NCBI GenBank assembly: GCA_963402885.1
Contig: OY727103.1
Location: 14,348,085 to 14,412,084, forward strand
Length of the DNA: 64,000 nucleotides
Source of the DNA: Antedon bifida
Taxonomy: Eukaryota > Echinodermata > Crinoidea > Comatulida > Antedonidae
Direction: 5' to 3'
The translations under genes were made by a program, and so were the position numbers. Positions 1 to 12,793 of the stretch are shown in pieces. How positions within the stretch are numbered: the first letter of the stretch is position 1; the number at the start of each line of letters is the position of its first letter. The notes under the pieces were generated by a model. That model worked only from the letters and a program-made list of their open reading frames with translations. It made no database searches and was not told where the DNA came from.

Positions 1-1645
1 ATGTCAATAATATCTTATCTCTTGTGCATTCAACTACATAAAGGGCTGGATGGGAGTGGATGGAACCAGTAACTTTTGGAGGGAACATCTGCTGAAGGAA
101 CCAAGTAACCCTATATAAATTTCAAGCATTTGCATGTGTAACACCAATGTTGAGTAAAGAAACTGCATGCACTAATTAAAAAATGATGTGAAAATACATA
201 ATAAATATTTAGATTTTATATATAAAAAAACAAAATTAATATTTTTTAAATATTTATTTGAATTTTTAATTTTATTACATTTTTTAAATAGTTAGCTGGC
301 CTCTATGTTTAACATTGAATCAATAATGATGAAAGCAAAATTGTTAATCATCATAAACAGTATGATTATTTATTACTTTTTGGGTGCCTGCCAGCTTTTT
401 CATTGATAATAAAGACTTCAGCTTGAGTAACCCATTATTGTTTCTGGCAAAAGGCCAAGAAGTAAAAAAAAGTAAAATTAATGAAATATAAAAAATGCAA
501 TAGTTCTATATTAAACCATTGAAAATGTATATGAAACTGTTGTTTGTATATATCCTGTGGATGGACTATCACTATGATTCTTAACTTCTGGACACAGCAA
601 TTCAATCGACAAATGAATAATTGATATTTTTGTGAAATCCAGCCTCATCTGAAGAACACCTTATCAATTAGTTTTGGAAATTTAAAGTAGAAATTAATAA
701 TTTAAAACCAAATTATTGTGAAATACTAATTTGGTACCTGGGAATGCTAATTTGAAAAAGTTTTTTGTAAAAAAATGATTACACTAGATGAGGTAATTTG
801 TTTTCCATTTTAATTACAGTACTCTAACTGGACAGTGTGAGGGTTTTTATCAGGACAATAATAGACATTTTGTTCTTTAATTGACTATATCATTCATCTT
901 GGAGAATATTTTTCTATATATCTGTGGTCTAAACAAATATTTAAATCTTCTCGAAGTTGACTTTTACAATTTTTGCCCTTCAGATATTTTTTAAAATCAT
1001 TTTCCATTAGAGTTAAGATTTATTTAGTTAGCCTTTGGAACCAAATGCAAAATTAAGTTGTTGATTGATATAGGCCCATAATTTACTGTACATATGAAGC
1101 TTAACTTGTTACCACCAGCTGTTCTCGTTGACAATTAAGTACAAAAGACTATTAATCTCAAACATCAATGGAAGCGTTCAACAATCAAGTTAACAATTGA
1201 TTAGCTGATAGATGGCAGCAGACTGGCTCCAATAAACACTGATGAATTATAGTCCACTAATTGGAATAGCGTGGATGTGTTCGGCTATAGCATGATCATA
1301 GAGCTGGAAATTGATTCGGTTTATTGGATTTCACACTAAGAGAGAGCTGTATGTTTGGAGAGTTGAAGACAAACACTACATGCCTACTGTGAAATTGTCT
1401 GTTTACTGCGACCGGAGGAAGTGTATTCAGCTTTTTTGAGACTCACAGCAATTTATTTTTGAATGCATCAGTGGTTATGTGTTGTGAAGGAAATTTATTG
1501 ACCTTTTCTTCATACAAAGTTATGGAATACTGACATATATGCCTACTCAGTAGAGCGACATATGGAATGATAAAAGTTTAAGGAATATTTTTGATATCTT
1601 GGCAAAGTATTTATTATAATATATTTCTGATATCACCAGTTTCTA
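1..1645. other. Ninjurin upstream region
   Basis: AT-rich DNA without a convincing coding exon on either strand. The part next to the ninjurin start, about 1200-1645, is less AT-biased and probably holds the 5' UTR and promoter, but I see no sharp core-promoter motif. Confidence 0.4.
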
Positions 1646-4600
1646 ATGGAAGGCAGTGAAGGGCATGCAAGCCCTCTTGCAGAAGCATCGCTCCATGATG
1701 ATCCATCTAACAGAGCAACATTGGATGTTCGAAGACGTTTTGAGTTAGGAGATATACAACCACTAAATCCCCGGGATAGAGATGATGAAATAGAATTCCA
1801 CGGTCCAGAGAGCTCGCCGCTTATTCATCGACATGGTCCTTCAACACCTTCAAACATCAGCAGAGGACGGTACTCGGAGGCATCAGGAGATTCACCACTG
1901 AAAGAAAAGAAGAGGTCGTTTTCAGTTATTGCAAACCAAGGCAGTGTTAGAAAACCACAGAGAAAGTTGGAAGTTCTGGATTTGAGTCCTCAAGATGACG
2001 TCACTACGGTTCCAGCAACACCAATATCGGGGGTAGGTTAAACAAATTATTTTATATCATTTTGTTTATATTTAATTTCATTAATGGTAAAACACAAAAT
2101 AAAAATAGTTCATGCTTACCTTGTATGCACCAATTGTTCTTTTCCAGCTGTAACTGATAACCACTATTTAGTGTAAATATTAATTTACTAAATTTGAAGA
2201 TAAATAATAGTATTGAAGATACTGTATAACACTATTTTTAAAGGTTTACAATATAAATTTTAAGTGACATTGTACTACTTTTAAAAAATCTTGATCCCAC
2301 AGTATCTTGATAGTTTCTGATTACATTAAATACACAATGGCATATTCAATTAAATAACACTCTCTTAAAAAACAAAAGGAAAATCTCAAATTAGATGGAT
2401 TCTAAAATGAAGACTTAAGTTGTGAGCAACTGCTAAATCCCTTTATCCCAAGAGTGGTGTTTAAGAATGGATGGTAATCTTAATTCCACCAAGCACGGTA
2501 ACTCTTCTAATTTTGATAATAATAAATTTATTTGTGACTCATTTCTAAATCACTGTAGAGTCTTATAAGACATGGGCTATAATATGGCTGCAGATTCGTC
2601 AATATCATGTTGAAGATGTTTATATGGAACTTTTTGTTTATATGCCTCAACAGTGGAATATTTTTCATTTTTTAATAACTACAGTAAGACTATTAGAAGA
2701 CCAGAATTCGAGTATCATTTCCACTCATTATATATTTTCTCATTGTGCCGTTTATGATTTATAGATTGGAATACATATTTATGATAAAGCATAGTGAGTG
2801 TAAAGTATCAGACTCCAGTAGCCTATACACACATTTTCATGTTGAGGTAACATACTGTGCTAATCATTAAATTTTAAAAATGTTTAAATATAAATAACAG
2901 TTAACACAAATTTTTTTTTAAAGTCAAATAACTTTACAATAATGCTTAACTTATCAAGCTGAAAAAAAACAGTTTAATTTAGGTTTTTCAATAATTAATA
3001 ATAAATCATATTTTCATATGAATTATTACATCACAATCATCTGATATTAAAAGAGATTATTACAATATTAATCAAAAGTTGGAAAGACAGGGTGAAGCAA
3101 TAATCCTTGTTGCCTGCCATGTAATAACAGAGAGGCTATAATTAATTATTATTATTATTATTGGATTTACTATACTATGATTCATATTGCAAAAGACTGG
3201 TAAATGGTTAACATGATTCATGTAAAATAAATAAAAAATGAATGTTTCTTACAACATTAAGATTCATGCATTACTCAATAGGTTACACACATTAATCACT
3301 GATTAAAATAGTAAAAAAACTGCTAAAAACACAAGTCTGATAAAAGATGACAATGCTCGGTTTTCTAACCAAGCATTTCAATACTAACAACTATTAATAT
3401 GTTAAATACAATATTCACTTTCATATAAAAATCAATAGATATTATTACACATTAAATTTACAACAACAATAATACTGATTAAATATATTGTTTAGATAAT
3501 AATTCTACAAAGTAGTAAAATATGGTAAAAGTAAAATAATGCAATATTCTGTATCAGATACAAGTCAATATTTTATGACACATTTCTTTTATTAATAGTA
3601 AAATTGATACCATACTAATATGACAATCATATCAATTTTTGTATCATAGAATTATCTATACAATACACATTTTTATAAAATAGTAATGCATTGTACTAGT
3701 TAGAAGTTATAAGCTTTCAGATATGGATTTTTATATCATAAAATTATGTATGCATAATGTTACAAATTTCAATATGTAATGCCACAATTTGTTGAGATAA
3801 AAACTATTTTGAAAAAAGGTTATTTGACTTTTGGTCATTGACAATTGATTTAGCTTGAAAAATTTGCTTAAATATTTGAAAATGAACATTAAATGCATTT
3901 ATTTGTGATATTCTAACAAAAAAGAATTTTGTCGATAGTATAGTATAAGCAAAGATGGTAAACCTAATCTTAATGCAATCATACCATTAATATAATCAAC
4001 ATAATTACATTAAACTAGCTTCATTTAAATCTTATTAATAACCCTGTTGTAAAAATGGAATGTTCCATTTTGATAACAAAATTATTATTAGCATTGTTTG
4101 AGCATGCACGAATTATATTATGGTCGAATGCGTATAATCAATCCGCTCGGCTCTACCTGACAACGTCCACACAATGGAAATTATCGAAAAGAAGACACGC
4201 ATGCATTAAGATTGACGGGGAACAGCACCTGAGGTTTTTTTTAAAAGAGGAGTGAACTCATGTCACTTAATGCCCACAGTTCACTATCCAACATATTTGA
4301 AGCCTGCATGGAGGTAACGTATTTTGCATAAAAAACAAGTTAAATTTTTTAAATTGAAAACTGAGCATGCACCATGGCTCTGCTGATTTGAATTTGCCGT
4401 GCTTTATATCTAAGATGTTTCTTCAATTCCGTCGGACCATCTGTCATCGTGTTTATTCCGGATGATTGTACTGATGGATTCAGTCGTTCTTGATGGCTTT
4501 TTTATTTGATTTGAATTATTTAGTTGATTCAAAGATAATGCATGTTCCTCAAACTGGGTTAATTGCATTTTCGTTAGATATTTTTAGCATGTGTTTTCAT

Positions 4601-6720
4601 AATAAGATTTTCAGGTGTTTTTCTGTTTTTGTGTATTTTTTGTAGAATCTGAGGATTTTTTTAAATTTGTGACATTTATTTTCACATTAATATTACATTT
4701 GGTTATGAGCTTCTATTTTTAAGTTGTTTATTAGAAAAAAAAATGTTTAATTAAATTCGTCATTTACTATTATACACGTCATCAACATGCATTAAAGTAT
4801 TACATGAACGTTAATATATATGTAATATAAAAATAGTTTTATAACAGTAATTTTTTTTTTAATTTGCTTATTGAAATCAGAGCATAGTACAATAATATTA
4901 TTGCCCTTAATAATAAGATATATATATATAAATATATGTGTACCTGACACAAAACAAATTCTAAACCCGGTGATACTGTATATAAAGAATATTAATTTAG
5001 AAACGATAAAGATCTGAAAATATGTGAGAATGAGAAAAAGCTGCCATAACCAAGAAAACAAAACAAAAACAACCAAGATTCGAACTCGGAACATTCTGGT
5101 TGTTGGTTGTGGTTATCCTCTTCTTTATTATCATAAAAAAAATAAAAATGTTGGGAACTCCTTGATGAAAATGAAACATGCTGAAGAAACATTTGTTTAC
5201 AAGATCAGATCATTTTAATATTTTGCCACTCACCGCAACCCACGCTACAATCAAACAGGTTTAATTACATACCACAGGACAAGGGATTACCCAACCACCA
5301 ATAATGTACCACTGTTCTCAAGTCTCTAGTTCCTTAAGCTGTCTGATTAAGAATAAAGAAATTAGTTTATCAGATTCGTTAAATCGTTGGACCATCTACA
5401 AATGGGATCTCATTAAGTACGCCACTGTTTGTTCTCCTGTTACGCTTGCTTCGTTTCATTTTTTCACCTGCATTGTCTGTTAATTAATTTCATCATGGAG
5501 AAATAAGTATTCTCCATAATTCCTTTCACCATGCTGATTCAATTTGTGGGATTGTTGATAAATGACTTGATTGGTTACTGCGTTATTAATTGATCTGGTG
5601 TGTTGTAATCAGGAACTTAGTACCTGAGATTGATGGATTATGTCTGTTAGTATTTGAAACTACGGTAAAAACCATGGTGTTTTATGAAAGGCTGGTTGAT
5701 GCATTTTCTTCCTTTCCAAACTCAATGGAGGTATTTTTCTATTTTTTTCCTAAAATTATGTCGCATATAGATAAACTGCTCTATAGTGCAGTAGCATAGC
5801 TGCTCATTTTTTTTTTTTTTTTGTTGGGGCGGGGGTGGTGGTGGAGTAGGGGGAAGATCCAAAATAGAATAGTTATAATTTCATTTTTTTAGGGGGAGCC
5901 CCAATCGCAACCCCCTGGATTACAATATTGGGTTGGTGGAGAGAGATTTTACATGGTTTTTCTGTCTCTCGTAGTAGTCTATATCTAACATACATTTTGT
6001 ATAGCAATAGATTTTGTTATAGAATTTAAATTGTCTGTTAACAATACAAATATTGATTTCACAAACAATGAACTGCAACAATTTCAAGGACAAACTGAAT
6101 GATGACACTTGTTACTGGTTTTTATGTATGATGGGTAATGTCATGTTTTACATTTAAAGAATTGTCAATTGGAAAATGTGCATTCAAACAATTAATATGT
6201 TTCTTTTATTTCTGTGAACTGGTGCACATCTTTCCTTTTCCAGGTTTCCATAATTCTGATCAATTATTATTAAGAACACTATATAAATATTTATCATTTT
6301 CAACAAATTTGATTATTTTTCAGTAATAATATAATAGTGTCTTTTGTTATTTTGTTTTTGTAGAACCCCCAGCCCCGCCCAATTGATTACAATGCCTATG
6401 CTACAAAGAAGACAATCGCAGAGGGCTTACTGGACGTATCTCTACTACTGGCCAATGCGTCGCAGTTTAAAGTCTTGATAATTCAAGGCCCATCATATCA
6501 TTTCTACGGTTTTGTTATGACGATGTTGATTCTCTCATTCATCCTGCAAATCGCAGTCGGCGTAATTCTTTTACTTCTTGGCCGTGACAATCTCAACAAC
6601 ATGTACCATCAGAGACGTCTTGATAAACTCAACAATTGGGCAACTGCTCTTATTTTTCTCATTCTAATAATAAATGTGTTTATCGGCGCATTTGGTCTGA
6701 ACACGCAGATGGGAGCATGA
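1646..6720 (+). CDS. NINJ: Ninjurin (NINJ1/NINJ2 family), two coding exons
   Basis: Ninjurins are small plasma-membrane proteins; NINJ1 oligomerises to rupture the membrane during lytic cell death. Coding exons are 1646-2032 and 6364-6720, both joined in phase 0 (donor GGG|GTAGGT, acceptor TTTTTGTAG|AAC), giving about 247 residues. Exon 1 encodes a 129-residue hydrophilic, low-complexity cytosolic tail rich in Ser, Pro and Arg. Exon 2 holds the whole family domain: an amphipathic segment with YATKKTIAEGLLDVSLL, then SQFKVLIIQGPS, a first membrane helix (about FVMTMLILSFILQIAVGVILLLL), the LNNMYHQRRLDKLNNWAT loop and a second helix ending IINVFIGAFGL. The N-terminal tail is longer than I expect for vertebrate NINJ1. 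A poly(A) signal follows the stop by 62 bp. Family assignment is secure; NINJ1 versus NINJ2 cannot be settled for an invertebrate. Confidence 0.9.
4260..4313 (+). other. Possible alternative first exon of ninjurin (a)
   Basis: An ATG followed by 18 codons (MSLNAHSSLSNIFEACME) ends at GAG|GTAACG. It is in phase 0, so it would splice in frame to the ninjurin domain exon at 6364 and replace the 129-residue tail with a short one. It lies in an island (about 4055-4320) visibly richer in CG and GC than the surrounding intron, which could be an internal promoter. No transcript evidence is available. Confidence 0.35.
5020..5110 (-). repeat. Possible tRNA-derived SINE fragment
   Basis: Read on the minus strand this stretch has a B-box-like GAGTTCGAATCTTGG followed by ATGGCAGCTTTTTCTCATTC. 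A similar arrangement (GGGTTCAAATCTGGG, then ATGGCTTTTTCTCATTC) occurs at about 47366-47400 inside the fold-back element and again in its other arm, so this may be a dispersed family. No clear A box was found. Confidence 0.25.
5674..5730 (+). other. Possible alternative first exon of ninjurin (b)
   Basis: An ATG in strong Kozak context (ACCATGG) is followed by 19 codons (MVFYERLVDAFSSFPNSME) ending GAG|GTATTT. It is phase 0, so compatible with the domain exon at 6364. The final residues SME resemble the CME that ends the other candidate first exon at 4260-4313. The donor is weaker than average and expression is unverified. Confidence 0.3.
5805..5855 (+). repeat. Poly(T) tract followed by G-rich run
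   Basis: A T tract of about 16 bases runs directly into G runs (GGGGCGGGGG, then GGTGGTGG, then AGGGGG) in the ninjurin intron, about 510 bp before the domain exon. The G runs satisfy a loose G-quadruplex pattern on the + strand and stand out in an otherwise very AT-rich region. Confidence 0.5.
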
Positions 6721-6782
6721 AGAGAATGGATAGAAGAGCTATAGCTGTTCACTGAGGCGTGAAAGCTGTATGAACAGGTTTT

Positions 6783-6788
6783 AATAAA
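6783..6788 (+). terminator. Poly(A) signal of ninjurin
   Basis: A canonical AATAAA lies 62 bp after the ninjurin stop codon at 6718-6720. Confidence 0.55.
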
Positions 6789-9700
6789 GGGTTTCTTATG
6801 AATGTGTTACTATGTTTAATAACATAATTTGAAAGTGTGATAAAATGCCAGGAAAGAATTGTTAAGTGTTTTAAAGTAATTAGACCAGAAGAAAATTGAT
6901 TAAAAAATTGCAGAATGAAGTATAATTAACATCATGCAGATGATGTAGACAGTTTTAATCAAAGATTGAGTAGTTAGAAAAGGTAAATTTCAAAAGTGTG
7001 TACAAATATAACTATGCATAAAAAATGAATGAAAAAGAAATTGCAGAAAAACAATCAGCAAAATCAGGATTTAGGTAATAGATAGAATGGAAGAATATGC
7101 CAAAAAACATGACTTGGTAAAGAAACAGAGAGTAGTCGCAGTTCTCCTCAACTCTTTTGCTTCTCGGCCACGACAATTTGCACAGTACCGTTAAACGATG
7201 ACTATTCTATATCCTTATGGGTACGGAAAAGATAATCTGCAATCAGTAGACCCACAGCATTCCTTGAAGAAACATTTCCCCCTTTTTTCGAATGGAAACA
7301 GAATTTCCCATACTTATCGTGGACTAAAATTTAGGGTGAATGCAGAATTTACACTGAAAAATGGACAAGAAGTGTCCATAGTAAAAAGAAACAATTTTGA
7401 ATGTTATAATTTACCTAGATATTATTAGACATCACTTCATACCCCTAAAACACCAAAGATAAACATGTCCTTCCTTCATTTTAAATGCATATGAAATGCT
7501 ACAAATCATTTAAAATAATTAAAAAATCTCTTGTTTGTCTACATTAAATATTCTCAATTATGATGTATTTCAAGCATTTCTTTTTCCTGTCTGAAAGTAC
7601 AGTAAACCCTTCACTCTCCAAGCATTCCTTGGATATGTACTGTAATTTTAAGAATTTTAAGTAGGGCCTACCTATTGTTATGTTCAGTATTATAAAAAAG
7701 AAATCTCTATTTATAAAGCATGACTCCCAGAGTTTAGAAAGGTTGTGATGTACATTTCATAATGAAATAAAAAAAAATTTTATAATACACCCTTATTAAG
7801 ACATCCAAGTAAAACTTTGACAGTCTTAATTTGTAAATAAACAAACACTGTTCATGTTGTTATTTGTGCCTGCTGCTTCAACTGCTTCTGTTCTCATTGT
7901 CACTGCCACAAATGCTAAAAGTGAAGTTAAATGTTTTAATAAAATGTTTGTTGTTTGTAGTATTTATAATGTACAGAACTCGCATCTTTTACATTCTCTA
8001 GTGTATTTATATTGTACGTAGCTAATTTAATTAATTTATTACAAAATATTTATGAATAGATTATAGAATTTGTTGAATATAAAATGATAAAGTTCTTTAT
8101 TATTAGAAATAGTTTAAATTTTGAATTGATGATATCATGGGTTTAAGTCCCACTCAGTGGTTCTTTGAGTGGAAATACATCAGATTAAAGCAAAAACATC
8201 TGACCAATTATACACTTGAATTCTCGTATAATCTATATGTGACTAATTTTTAGCGATATTAAAAAACATACATTCAGGTAATGACTTTTGAATAATTTTG
8301 TTTTAACAGATGCAGCATTCCTTTGGATTTGAGCTGTTAGGCATGTCTTTTAACTGATATCCCATCATGCATTATTGATCATAATATCTGTGTGTATTAT
8401 TGATTTTGATTTGATTTATGCCATTAACAACTCTTGCCATGCTATCATCTGCAATTATACAACAAAAGCATTTTTTAAATATGAGATATAGTTGTTTTTA
8501 AATTTATTATTATTATTAGAGTTATAACCTCTTGTTAATGATATCACTACGCTTCATTTTGTTTTATTTTGGCCACGGTAGAAGTGAATGAGATATTTGG
8601 TTATCCTTTTATATATTATATATATTTTTAATTTATAATTAAATAAGGGTTTGTTTGCAATAAAGTTCTAAAAGATTTGAGTCAAGGGGTTGCCCTGGTG
8701 GAAACAATGTTTTTTAAAAAAATTTAGAAACTTGCAAGTATAGGAATGTGAAACTGAATTTTTAATGACAAATAAATTGAAGATTATTGTATGTTGGAAT
8801 TGTTGGCTTCAAATTTTAATAGCTGTTGAAATAGGTTATCTATACCTATGTATCGTAATCTTTAAAATGGCGGTAATTTAGACGTTATTCCACATGCATA
8901 CTGCCACAGGCCGTCGTGTACCAAACAATAACATTGTTGCAACTCAAAATAATTGATGTAATAAATCAAAATTATGTCTTGTAGGTTTTAACAATCCTGT
9001 CACCATGTCTTTCAGATGATTTTTTCATATTACCTGTACTAATAAAATGATAATTTACTTGCTTTTAAATATTTCGTGGTTTCTATTTAGCATGTATTAT
9101 TATTATGGTATTAAGAATTTATTAAATTTATTTGTTTTCTTGTGGAGTGTTTCACGGATAAAATATTTGATTAAATTAAATATTTTTTTTGTCTTTGGTT
9201 ATAACGTCTTAAATTTGAAGTTTATTTATTATAGATATTTCTGATTTACACATGAAATTAAATTAAGTAGTATTTGATGTATTTCATTACCCAAATTATT
9301 TTTGAATTATTAATGATGGATATGTGTGTTATGTACACATTGTCTCTGAAATAAAACAATAAATGCATGTTATTAGCATTTTCCATGTAACCTGCAAATT
9401 TTTATTTGCATTATCATGGTATAAAATGAACTTTTTAATTTATTGTGGAAGGCTGTGTTTACTATGGACAAATGTTTCCAAAATAAAGATTCAATCACAT
9501 TTAATAGCATTCATTGTTTGTTTGGTTTATTTGTTGTACTAATTTCAACAATATTTTATGAGGGTGACGTATCCAATCTGATCATTAACAACCATCATAA
9601 CAATACACTAATGAATGAACAGTTAAAAAATATAGTAATAGATTAAAAAATGTCTCTCATATTCTGTACTTAAATATTAATTTATAAATACCTTGTTTTC

Positions 9701-10187
9701 TAAATTTTAAAAAGGAGAAACAATTTCCAGTACAGAATTATGTTAATCTAATATGTGTTTATTACACAAAATTGATGATTTAAAAAGTCTAGTCTAAAAA
9801 AATTCCATTTTAAGAGCAGAAGTGTATTATCACCTCCTGAGATAACATCATCAACATTTATGTCATCCTAAAGGAATTGAGATACTGTAATATAAAATAT
9901 TAACATTTCTGATGATGAGAAGCTAATAGATTGAATATTAAATTAAGATGGCGTGCCTACACATACGCATTTCTCAGTATCCCCAAGTGAAGGCAGCATC
10001 ACATGACAAGGAAACCTATTTGATAAATATTCTCTATGCTTAATGCTTGTATGATAATCACTATATTGATTAAGATGACTATAGGTTACAGGCTGACAGA
10101 CTCCTAATTGACTACAAAGCATACTTAAATCAACTTGTCAGGAACGATTGAGAAATTACTGAAGCAACTACTAGGCTCTATAGGCAT
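6789..10187. other. Intergenic AT-rich region
   Basis: No gene is supported here. Open frames are short, compositionally biased and have no recognisable domains or splice framework. The only structure noted is the ninjurin-like relic at 7138-7198. Confidence 0.5.
7138..7198 (+). pseudogene. Relic of the ninjurin domain exon
   Basis: This 61-bp stretch aligns with 6550-6610 of the ninjurin domain exon. One frame gives TLLLLGHDNLHSTVKR followed by a stop, against VILLLLGRDNLNNMYHQRR in the real exon. DNA similarity is clear over CTCTTTTGCTTCTCGGCC but fades on both sides. It is most simply a decayed tandem duplicate of the exon, about 580 bp downstream of the original. It is short, so chance similarity is not fully excluded. 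Confidence 0.45.
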
Positions 10188-11008
10188 CTATACTATTACA
10201 GTCAGCTAAACTATTAAACATGTATCTATAAGTATAGGCATCTATAGATGTGTTATAGTGTAGCTGACTGTATAGTAATACTATACAGTCAGCTGTATAG
10301 TAATACTATACAGTCAGCTACACTATTAAACAGGAATATATAAGTATAGGCATCTATACTATTACAGTCAGTTAAACTATTAAACAGGTATCTATACGTA
10401 TAGGCATCTATACTAAACAGTCAGCTACACTATTAAACATGTATCTATAAGTATAGGCATCTATACTATTACAGTCAGCTACACTAATTATTAAACAGGT
10501 ATCTATAAGTATAGGCATCTATACTATTACAGTCAGCTACACTATTAAACATGTATCTATAAGTATAGGCATCTATACTATTACAGTCAGCTACACTATT
10601 AAACAGGTATCTATAAGTATAGGCATCTATACTATTACAGTCAGCTAAACTATTAAACAGGTATCTATAAGTATAGGCATCTATACTAAACAGTCAGCTA
10701 CACTATTAAACATGTATCTATAAGTATAGGCATCTATACTATTACAGTCAGCTAAACTATTAAACAGGTATCTATAAGTATAGGCATCTATACTAAACAG
10801 TCAGCTACACCATTAAACATGTATCTATAAGTATAGGCATCTATACTATTACAGTCAGCTACACTATTAAACAGGTATCTATAAGTATAGGCATCTATAC
10901 TATTACAGTCAGCTACACTATTAAACATGTATCTATAAGTATAGGCATCTATACTATTACAGTCAGCTACACTATTAAACAGGTATCTATAAGAATAGGC
11001 ATCTATAC
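10188..11008. repeat. 54-bp minisatellite, about 15 copies
   Basis: The unit starts ACTATTAAACAGGTATCTAT and continues through AGTATAGGCATCTATACTATTACAGTCAGCTAC. Neighbouring units often alternate between AACATGTATC and AACAGGTATC, suggesting a 108-bp dimer. Some copies carry a short deletion (TACTAAACAG). Near 10255-10318 part of the unit is present in inverted orientation, making a local palindrome. Because 54 is a multiple of three, the minus strand stays open for 76 codons, but this is a repeat artefact. Confidence 0.9.
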
Positions 11009-11082
11009 AAATAAACATGCATACAAACTGAACTAAAAGTTTGAGTGGTTCTCAACCTCTCGTATACCATAAATATGAATCT

Positions 11083-11166
11083 ATTCTATACACATCCATG
11101 CTATATAAATCTACTCTATACACATATATGCTATACACACGTATGCTATACACATTTATGCTATAG
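11083..11166. repeat. Short CTATACACAT-type tandem repeat
   Basis: Degenerate units of about 15-30 bp built on CTATACACA(T/C).TATG recur five times directly after the 54-bp array. Confidence 0.6.
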
Positions 11167-11264
11167 TTTTCTACAAGATTCTAGTATAATTATTATTCTT
11201 TTAATTAAAGAAAAAAATACATTTCTTTTCAAGATAAAAATCTGCATATCTGAAAGAATAAAAC

Positions 11265-11455
11265 TATTGCATGTGGAATTGATAATGGTAATACGTTTAT
11301 AGCTCTGCTCATTGTATTGCGTGTGGAATTGATAATAGTAATACGTTTATAGCTCTGCTCTTTGTATTGCGTGTGGAATTGATAATAGTAATACGTTTAT
11401 AGCTCTGCTCTTTGTATTGCGTGTGGGATTGATAATGGTAATACGTAGCTCTGCA
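11265..11455. repeat. 50-bp tandem repeat, 3.8 copies
   Basis: Units begin TATTGCGTGTGGAATTGATA at 11265, 11315, 11365 and 11415, an exact 50-bp period. The last copy lacks the TTTAT before AGCTCTGC. The units share no obvious sequence with the neighbouring 54-bp array. Confidence 0.9.
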
Positions 11456-12793
11456 GAAAATACAAATCTATATATTAATTAACTTGACATTTAGTATTTT
11501 TAGTTGTTGACATTTGAAGCAGGGTTACAATTTGAAGATAAGTTGTTTGTATACTGATTCTGCACAAAGTAATTAGTATTGCTACAATGTGAACCTTCCC
11601 TAAGGGAATTTAGTGGACTTGATCAAAGACATAATTCTAATGTCAACAATGCTTTCAGGTCAATGTTAAACACTATTTGCAGTTAAGTGGTCAAATAGTG
11701 TTCAATGATTAAAATATTTGGACTTAATCAACAAAACAATGTTTGTATATTAAACAATTACATTTTACTAATATTTAATTAACAACTTCAAATGGAAAAC
11801 ATTTAAATGAAAAAAACCTGTATTGTTTATTAATAGTTTTTTTAAAGTAAAAAATCTGATGTGCATAAAGCATTTTTTGAAATATACAAAACATAAATAT
11901 TTTTGTCGAAAAAAAAACTGAATCAGTTGAAACGTCAAGAGAGACCGACCTCTTTTAATAATGCCTTTCATCGAGTGAGTGATTTGTTTGTTCTAGAGAG
12001 GAAACAAAACAACTCTTATAAACAAAGTTTTCATTTAGTATCATCAATCCATTTATTAAAGTAACTCTGTTCTTTTCTATTTTCTTCTATTTTTCAACTT
12101 TAAAATATATGTACAAATATAGTCGTTACTCATCACACACAATGTGTTAAAAAAAACTCAATTAAAATATAATATAAATATATTACTTCATTTATTATTT
12201 AAATAATTTTAAATATTTAAATATATTATGCACGTTTTTTATATTGAAAATGATAATACTATAAATATAAAATGGTGCAATATAATCCTTCAAACAGCTA
12301 GATTATGCACAATGAAAATCAACATTACAGCACCTACTGGATTTCTGATTATGAAGGAGATATCGGTAATAACATTCTAGTATAGAGACGTTTCTTAATG
12401 CAAGTAGAAATTAACAATTGGTGATTCCAAAAGTTACTTAAACAATTTTGACCAATCTTGATTCTGCATACTTTTTTCACTTTCAATTCCATAAATTTGG
12501 ATTTCTCATAATGATTCCAAAAATATGTATAATTGCTTTAAATGCTTTAGAAACTATTGTTATTTGATGAAAATAATTTCTGGTATTCTTACAACTTTTG
12601 TTAGGAAAGTTTTATGCAAAAAGTTTTTTAATAAAATGTATATTGCTAAATTGTGGACATCAGTAACTTTCAATTTGAACTGATACATAATATGCAAGGG
12701 CCATGTGTATAAAAACCTAATGTAGTTTTAAAAACCACAACAAACATCAATTATTTATGTACAAGATAAAAAATAATATACTTCAATAAAAAG
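11456..12793. other. Region downstream of KLHDC10, no gene seen
   Basis: AT-rich, with short frames only. Part of it is probably the KLHDC10 3' UTR (minus strand), but I could not fix its poly(A) site. Confidence 0.4.

Noticed and set aside
10188..11008. CRISPR-like array
   Set aside because: Units are contiguous without unique spacers and the window is animal DNA; it is a minisatellite.
10788..11018. Minus-strand 76-codon open frame with an 18-residue repeat (NSIDAYTYRY...)
   Set aside because: It is the 54-bp minisatellite read in frame; no promoter, splice context or codon bias supports a protein.
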